In this document: positions 56,917 to 64,000 of the stretch, in pieces | Layout of the letters: every line of letters begins with the position of its first letter | Position numbering within the stretch: position 1 is the first letter of the stretch | Assembly: GCA_022570795.1 (NCBI GenBank) | Contig: JAKUDP010000017.1 | Span: 372,001-436,000, forward strand | Source: Sphaerulina vaccinii | Lineage: Eukaryota > Ascomycota > Dothideomycetes > Mycosphaerellales > Mycosphaerellaceae | Direction: 5' to 3' | DNA length: 64,000 nucleotides | Notes under the pieces: model-generated | Databases searched by the model: none | Told to the model about the DNA's origin: nothing | The model's input: only the letters and a program-made list of their open reading frames with translations | Made by a program: the position numbers and the translations under genes

Positions 56917-59051
56917 ATGGCGTCCCTGGATATACTGGATATAATCGTCCTGGCGGTTCTGCTGCTGGGAACGATTGCCTACTTTACGAAAGGCACATAC
57001 TGGGCAGTTCAGAAGGATCCGTACGCGAGTTCACAGGCCAATGGCGCGCTCAAGGCGGGCAAGACGAGAAACATTCTCGAGAAAATGGAGGAGTCTGGCA
57101 AGAACTGTGTAATCTTCTACGGCTCTCAGACCGGCACTGCGGAGGATTACGCACAGCGATTGGCCAAGGAGGGTTCCTCAAGATTTGGTCTCAAGACCAT
57201 GACTGCGGATTTGGAAGAATACGAATATGAGAATTTGGACCAGTTCCCAGAGGACAAGGTCGCCTTCTTTGTGCTGGCGACATATGGTGAAGGAGAGCCA
57301 ACAGATAATGCCGTGGAGTTCTATGAGTTCATTCACGGAGATGAGGTCAACTTCAGCGAAAAGAGCTCCGAGGAGTCACCTCTGGAGAATCTGAAGTATG
57401 TGGCATTCGGCCTGGGCAACAATACATACGAACACTACAACTCCATGGTCCGCGAGGTCAACAAATCGCTTACGAAGCTTGGTGCTAAGCGGATAGGCGA
57501 AGCTGGCGAGGGTGATGATGGAGCTGGTACCATGGAGGAAGACTTTCTGGCGTGGAAGGAGCCTATGTGGGCGGCCCTCTGCGAGGCTATGAATCTCGAG
57601 GAACGCGAGGCAGTCTATGAGCCAGTATACGAAGTTACTGAGCAGGAGCATCTCGATGACCACTCCACGGTGTACAAGGGCGAGCCAAACAAGAACCACC
57701 TCGAAGGTACACAAAAAGGACCATACAACGCACATAACCCATACATTGCTCCGATTGCCGAGTCGAAGGAACTGTTCAACGACAAGTCAAGAAACTGCTT
57801 GCACATGGAAATCGACATCTCTGGTTCCAATCTTTCTTACACAACTGGTGATCATATCGCAGTCTGGCCAAACAACCCAGGTCGCGAGGTTGAAAGGCTT
57901 CTGAAGGTTGTCGGTCTCAGCGAGAAGCGCGACATGCCAATCAAGGTGAAGGGACTCGATGCCACAGCCAAAGTCCCATTCCCACAGCCAACGACATATG
58001 AGACTATTTTCCGATACCAGATGGAGATTTGCGCACCCGTATCCCGACAGTTCGTGGCAACCCTCGCGCAATTCGCACCAAACGACGAAATCAAAGAGAA
58101 GGTGAGCAAGATTGGCAATGACAAGGACATCTTCGCCGAGGAGGTAGCAAAGAAGAACTTCAACATTGGCCAACTTCTCGAGCACTTCGGTAATGGTCAG
58201 ACATGGGACAAGATTCCATTCTCGCTCTTCATCGAAGGTGTCACCAAGATCCAGCCACGATACTACTCCATCTCTTCCTCCTCCCTGGTCCAGAAGAACA
58301 AGGTTTCCATTACAGCCGTTGTCGAGTCTGTCGAAGTTCCTGGTGCACCACACGTGGTCAAGGGTGTCACGACGAACTATCTCCTAGCGCTCAAACTCAA
58401 GCAGCATGGTGATCCGAACCCGGATCCTCATGGTCTGAACTACGCAATCAACGGTCCTCGCAACAAGTACGATGGCGTTCACGTACCAGTACACATCCGA
58501 CACTCCAACTTCAAGCTCCCCTCAGACCCAAGTAAGCCGATCATCATGGTGGGTCCTGGTACCGGTGTTGCTCCATTCCGTGGCTTCGTGCAAGAGCGAG
58601 CGCAGCAGGCGAAGAACGGCGAGAATGTAGGCAAGACCATCTTGTTCTTTGGATGCCGGAACCGAACCGACGATTTCATATACAAGGAGGACTGGGAGGT
58701 GAGCATCTTCTTCTGACAACTCTCAACATTCTCGAATACTGACCATATCTGCAGCAATGGCAATCCGACCTTGGCGACAAATTCGTCCTCGATACCGCCT
58801 TCTCCCGCGAATCGTCCAAGAAAGTATACGTGCAACATAAGATGAAGGAGCGAGCGAAGGAGATCAATGAGTTGCTGGAACAGAAGGCATACTTCTATGT
58901 ATGCGGTGATGCGGCGAACATGGCGAAGGAGGTCGCAGAGATTCTGGCTACAATAATCAGCGAGCAGAGAGGTGTGGACAAGAAGAAGGGAGAGGACATT
59001 GTAAAGAGCATGAGGACTGCAAACCAGTATCAGGAAGATGTCTGGTCATAG
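56917..59051 (+). CDS. NADPH-cytochrome P450 reductase
   Basis: Two exons, 56917-58698 and 58755-59051, across a 56 bp intron (GTGAGC, ACTGACC, GCAG), give 692 residues. Order: an N-terminal ER anchor (LDIIVLAVLLLGTIAYF); the FMN-binding flavodoxin domain (FYGSQTGTAEDYAQRLAKE; ATYGEGEPTDNAVEFY; GLGNNTYEHYN); the connecting and FAD domain (PRYYSISSSSL with the conserved RxYS; VVKGVTTNYL); and the NADPH domain (MVGPGTGVAPFRGFVQER; FFGCRNRTDDFIYKEDWE; VYVQHKM; FYVCGDAANMAKEV), ending in EDVWS, where the terminal aromatic stacks on FAD. It supplies electrons from NADPH to microsomal P450s, including the sterol enzymes CYP51 and CYP61. Homologous to yeast NCP1 and Aspergillus cprA. Confidence 0.97.
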
Positions 59052-62000
59052 TCGTAAAGGACTATGTGCAGGCCCAGAGACGATGTTGATGACTGAAAGA
59101 GTAGCAATACAGATACGTAGGTCTTTGCAGCGAAAGGCATATGCAGGCGCCGGTATGGAGCTCGACTTGATATGACGCTATTGCAATGTCGACCTCGAGT
59201 CGCACTGCTTGTTTTGTATTCATCCGCGATGGGCGATTCAAGAGCAGGAGCGATCCTTCGAGACGCTATAGCTCTCCACGGACTGCGATGTTCATCATAC
59301 CTCAGTATGGTGTGCAGCCTGTACATTACTGTCAAAAGCTCTGCAGAACCGACATGTAGCTCCATGATCCTTCTCAAGACCAATTGACCCAGAACTAGCT
59401 CACAGGATCAGTGTCGTCCAGTTCTGTAGGCTGTTATCATGGTATGACTGCAAGGTTGGCTCCTTATCACTGAACATGATGGCACTCGTAATTCTTCAGC
59501 GTTTGCATCTGGTTGCCGTTCGTGATCTTGTGTATGAACATCTAAGTGAAACGCTCAAGCAGGTGATCCAGGTGATCTGCACGACGGAACTCTGCAGAGC
59601 TCGGACCCTGGAAAGGCACATGCGAACATGCGAACCTTCGAAGACTTCTCCTTTCGATGGGGATGATAGCTTTTCGCGCACAACTTGCAGAATCCCAGCT
59701 GATCCAGGAAGTAATGCCTCGATGGCATAAGGAGACTGCGAATGGCGAGACGGTCTGCAAGATCCGAGAAGTGGGTTGATTGAGGCTCCATACCAGCTTC
59801 AACGCATCAACCGCTGTGCAGAATGGATCTTAACTGGTTTGTAGATACCAGCGATTCGACCATTCGGTGGTAGATGGTATCGGCGGACACACCGAGCGTT
59901 GATTGCGCGATGTGTGGTAACGAGTGCTCGCTAATGTCATAGGCCGTAGTGGGATCCCGACAACCTGGTTCGAAGCGCTGGCACTCAAGATATTGACCCT
60001 GTCTGTCCTACACCACTGCTGTAAGACTCTGGTGTGACACTTGATGTCGTGGTCAGCGGTCCGGCATCCGAAGTGCTCGACACGCATTGGGTGATGTGGT
60101 GAGGAATGATGTGCGATGCTTGAAGGTCATTTGGGGAGTCGTCCATCGTGCATTACGGCGGAGACAATGCAGGCATCGAAATACCCCTCACGGTCTATGG
60201 TGGTACAATGCGCAGTGCGTCGCGTATCAGACCTCCAGCGGCACCTTGCAGCGCCGGGTTGCCTCTGTGGTGGTGCTGGTGGGAGGATGTTGAGGAGGAC
60301 AACGCACAACGCGCGTAGCTCGTCGAGTCTGGCGGATCTGAGCCATCAGAACTGGTATCTTGTGGCTCCAGTTGGAACCAGCTGGAAAGAAACGATGGAC
60401 AACCGGGCTGGTGGGTGGAAAGGACGGCGATGCAACGCTGGTCGGCGACCTGGTGGACAACTGAACATATGGGCATATGGTTTCGTGTAGGCGAGGGCAG
60501 ATTAGGAAGGATGAAGATCATGTGCAGTGTGCAGCGTGGTCTTCGGAATATTCGAGTTCATGTTTGATCGTCTTTGCAGCTCACTTCCAGGCACTAGCAG
60601 ACGCACATTAGCCGGGTTAGCAAGGACAGGCCCGCCAGCGAACGCAGGTACGACATTGGATCTGCATTGTTATCACTATTTCGGGCGATACAAAAAGGCG
60701 CTCTTGATCCTGTCAAGCCCGCATGAGGTATTGCGTCAACCGTGCCGATGGTGGATGATGAGGCCGAACCCCACAGTCGAACGGTGCTGCGTGCCTTAGC
60801 TGTTTCGAATCTTTTGGACGACTGGCGGAAGATGGGCGCTGGGAGGAGATTGGTCCTTAGAGCACGATTCCCGATGAGCTAAGAGCTGCCCGGTCGACGA
60901 CGCCTGCAAAAGTGATAGATCGCATCCGCAGAAGTCGGTCGTTGCGGGACTGTGCGCTTCAGACGTGGTTGAAGAACGATGAATCTCAGCGATCGTACGC
61001 AGGATTTGGGCGAGTGGTGTTGGTTGTAACGCTTCACATGTGCACTTTTCTGGGCATCTTGAACCGCTGCGATGAGCGTTTGGTGGCGTTTCGCCAAAGC
61101 TTAATCGACTGCTGCAACTGGGTCCTGTGCAACGAGAGAATGTGTCGCAGAACTGAACAAAGGCGGCCGGGCTTGCATGCGTGTGACAGGTCTAGCAGTG
61201 ATTGCAGAACAAAACTACCCTCGAGCCCGGCGCCGCCTCTGCTATCGGCACATACTCAAGCCCTCCATCTGTCACTTCCAGATCTTTGGCATCGATCATC
61301 ATACATCCCTCTTGTCACCGCCATTGCGCCATCGCAGAGCCATCATCTAACTCTCAGACTAGAACGGCAGCATTGCTATCGCTTGTGGACATTACGGGAG
61401 TTGAGGTAGTAGTGAGAAAAATCGTCGATTTGAAGTGAAGCGATCAAACTTGCACACTTTGCACACGTCGACATCAGCTGCTACTTCCACTCCGGAGACG
61501 TCCCACGTGGATCGACTGCCATATTAGACCTCGAATTCCTTCCTCTGGAATCTTCAAACCCATTCCTACTGCCGCTTGAAGACGGATACAACGAGGTACG
61601 TTCTTCCCCATACTGCACCTTCCCCAAAATCACTTCACGAATCGGCAGGACCAAAGCTGGGCAATGTAAACACATCTTCCTCCCTCTTCTGCCCTCTTCT
61701 TCCCACACACATCACCCAGTTCTTACACACCACCAGTTCTGCTCTTTTACATTCGTGCATTCGCCGTTGACATTACCGCCTCTGCTACAGCTTAGCACCT
61801 CGACCACCACACACTCCTTTCAGCATTCCCCTCGCCGTCACCATCTGACCGGTAACAGCAGCAGTCTCGAACATACACCGCTTGACAAGGTAAGCCAACA
61901 CAGATCACTCACTGACTGCACATGCAAGTGGCACAGCCGCCCACCATCTGCTCGCTCCACGCTCACACAGCGGACATTAACTCCGACCCCACCATTGCAA

Positions 62001-62243
62001 GCCAGTGCTAACGTGAGCCTTCTGCAGAGATTCGACCCTCAGTCCCTTCTACAACCCATTGGAAGATATCCATCCACACCAGAGCTCATTGGTAAGACCT
62101 CCTGTGCGTTGTCCTACGTTGCATCGGCGGCTTCATTACACAACTGGCGTGAGCAATCTGCATTCTTGGTCTGGCTTGTGCTCCTGCTTCTCACAAGATA
62201 TCATTATTCGACATAACAGTCCTCCTTCCCACAAGCAAGCAAG
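59052..62243. other. 3.2 kb intergenic region and probable spliced leader of the RRM gene
   Basis: From 59052 to about 61400 only short frames without landmarks are seen. From about 61440 the sequence becomes C/T-rich. Two strong donor sites, GTAAGCC at 61890 and GTAAGA at 62092, are each followed by branch-like and acceptor sequences (for example GCTAACG ... TGCAG ending near 62026), so the downstream RRM gene probably has introns in its 5' UTR. Confidence 0.5.
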
Positions 62244-64000
62244 ATGGTATCATATGGGCACACCAGCACGCACAACTTGCTCTATCCCAGACAAGCTCGT
62301 CGTCAGGCCCCAGCTGACCGTGGTCTCAAGAACATGGCAGCCATGGACTCCAAGAACAACAGCTTCAACCGCCAGCAGACTGGCTACAACAACGGCAACA
62401 TGTACGGCGGCCAGCAGTATGGCAACCGAGGCCAGCAAGGTCAAGGCTACGGCATGCAGCACAACCCACAGTCCGATCCTATGGCGGCTCTCGCTCATGG
62501 CTTCCAAGGCATGAATATGGGCAACCAGTCCTTCGCGGCTCAGGCCAAGAACGCCATGATGTCGACCGCTGGCAACAACGGCTACAGCGGTCTCCCAGTC
62601 TCGACCTCGATGCCAACCTCGATGCCAACCTCGATGCCAACCTCGATGTACGGTGCCGGCGGACAGCAGTACATGTACCCCAACCAGTACGGAGCTGCTG
62701 CTACGCAGTCTCCTGGCATGTACACTCCTCATGCTGCTCAGTACATGCCGCAGCTCAACTACGGTGGCTACCAACAGCACGACAACAGCCCATTGTCCAA
62801 CAATTGGACTCCCACAACTGCCGGTGCCACTGGCGAAGTGCCAACGCTCATCACTCCACGTCGTGATTCGGTCTCGTCCAACGAGAACGACCAGCCAACG
62901 ACTCCATCGTACGCCGGCTACCCATTCGCTCAGAATGGCGTTGCCATCAATCGATCTCCGAGCGGCGTCTTCACGCACAGCACTCCGTCCCCAACGTCCA
63001 TGATCGGACCATACGGCATGCCTGTCGCCAAGCAGCCTGAGCAGAGCGACGTGTCGCCTCGCATCAAGATGCTTATCGCTCGGGAGCCTGCCATCCCTCG
63101 TGCTATCCCAGCCCCTTCTTCGCCACTCAAGCCACTCGATCGTGCACTCGAGAACCAGCGTGGTGAGACCAACGTCTACATTCGTGGCTTGCTGCCGGAG
63201 ACGACAGATGAGATGCTCGAGTCCTGGGGTGGTCGGTTTGGCGATATCAAGAGCTCGAAGTCTATCATCGACCTCAACACTGGTCTCTGCAAGGGGTGAG
63301 TGATACATACACACATCGTCGTCGTCGTCGACTCTGCTGACATAGATGTAGCTTTGGCTTCGTCAAGTACCACAGCTACGAGGACGCCGAGAACTGTATC
63401 CGTGGCTTCCACTACCTGGGTTACGAGGTCAGCTTCGCCCGCGAGTCCTTCTACTCGAAGCTCAAGACCTTCTCCGACGAAGGTAACACCAACCTCTACG
63501 TGTCCAACCTTCCCAAGTCCATGAATGAGCACGAGCTCGCCAACCTCTTCCAGCCACACAAGGTCTGCTCATCTCGCATCCTTCGAGACAAGAACGGTCA
63601 CGGCCGTGGTGTTGGCTTCGCACGGTAAGCTCTTCTGATCACGTTGACGTTGTGACCGATCACTGACCTTCTGTTCCAGCTTCGAAACCCGCGATGACTG
63701 TGAAGAGGTCATCAAGATCTTCAACAATCACACCATCAAGACTGCCGGCGAGGAGCTCCAGGTCCAGATCCGCTACGCCGATACCCAAGAGCAGAAGTCT
63801 CTCAAGCAGCAAACACAAGCTGCCCGTCAGTTTCGGTCAGCAGAATACGAGTATGCCACACAAGCTTGGCGTCAGGGCCGTCTTCCATACGCTGGATCGA
63901 CGGTACACGACACCAACCAGAACACTAACGAGTTCGACCAGTACCTTGGCACCACTCCAGCCGTCCCCATCCAAGGCCAGCGTTGGGCTCAATCCGCAAT
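62244..64000 (+). CDS. Two-RRM RNA-binding protein, RBMS/Msa1-like; 3' end outside window
   Basis: Exons 62244 (or 62334)-63295, 63352-63624 and 63680 to the edge, across introns of 56 bp (GTGAGT, CTGACATAG, GTAG) and 55 bp (GTAAGC, CACTGACC, CCAG). Two ATGs are possible: 62244 and the more family-like 62334 (MAAMDSKNNSFNRQQ). The first ~280 residues are low complexity, rich in Gln, Asn, Gly, Tyr and Met, with a 12-bp repeat at 62604-62649. RRM1 contains NVYIRGLLPETT (RNP2) and KGFGFVKY (RNP1); RRM2 contains NLYVSNLPKS and RGVGFARF. This arrangement matches animal RBMS/MSSP and fission yeast Msa1, single-strand RNA/DNA binders that act in mRNA regulation. The stop is not in the window. Confidence 0.88.
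62604..62649 (+). repeat. 12 bp in-frame tandem repeat
   Basis: A 12-nt unit, ACCTCGATGCCA, is repeated three full times and part of a fourth, encoding Thr-Ser-Met-Pro repeats in the low-complexity N-terminal region of the RRM protein. A trinucleotide-multiple slippage tract. Confidence 0.9.

Noticed and set aside
62250..63314. 354-codon open frame antisense to the RRM gene
   Set aside because: It lies fully opposite a well-supported coding exon, has no family landmark, and is explained by the biased composition of the sense strand.

Overview
This is nuclear DNA of a filamentous ascomycete. The evidence is short spliceosomal introns (mostly 50-60 bp, with CTAAC/CTGAC-type branch sites), fungus-only families (GT15 mannosyltransferase, Zn2Cys6 regulator, NIS1-type secreted protein, GH72 glucanosyltransferase, fungal WDR48/bun107 form) and roughly balanced base composition. 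The protein families and the intergenic spacing suggest a Dothideomycete, possibly a plant-associated one, but the species cannot be read from the window. No rRNA, tRNA, CRISPR array or transposon was recognised.

Layout. 0-3.1 kb: 5' end of a GH72 cell-wall glucanosyltransferase (minus strand, running off the left edge), then two tandem genes of an F-box-like LPAELRN family. 3.1-9.6 kb: mostly non-coding, with one small Ser-rich protein gene. 9.6-21 kb: a 1717-residue WD40 protein, a frameshifted SGNH/rhamnogalacturonan-acetylesterase-like gene, and WDR48 (UBP-activating WD40 protein). 24.8-28 kb: a Zn2Cys6 transcription factor. 29.2-39.8 kb: a block rich in RNA metabolism, namely Sen54 (tRNA splicing endonuclease), Dbr1 (lariat debranching), an Rpr2/Snm1-like RNase P/MRP subunit, a Poa1-like macro-domain phosphatase (which acts on a tRNA-splicing by-product in yeast) and Pat1 (mRNA decapping), with the mitochondrial Rieske protein among them. 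40.8-43.8 kb: a GT15 mannosyltransferase and BCP1. 44.7-48.5 kb: a C2H2 gene with a disrupted first finger, an RBR ubiquitin ligase and a third LPxEL protein. 49.3-59.1 kb: a NIS1-like secreted protein with an extra C-terminal domain, a multi-pass membrane protein, an ammonium transporter with GATA sites upstream, and NADPH-cytochrome P450 reductase. 62.2 kb to the right edge: a two-RRM RBMS/Msa1-like RNA-binding protein, incomplete at its 3' end.

Most genes are unrelated housekeeping or regulatory genes, as is normal for fungi. The exception is the RNA-processing block, which includes two divergent gene pairs (Dbr1 with the Rpr2/Snm1-like gene; Rieske with Poa1) and one convergent pair (Sen54 with Dbr1) whose proteins both end in RGG-rich tails. 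Exon boundaries were placed by eye from reading frame, donor, branch and acceptor signals and protein-family continuity; none has transcript support here.
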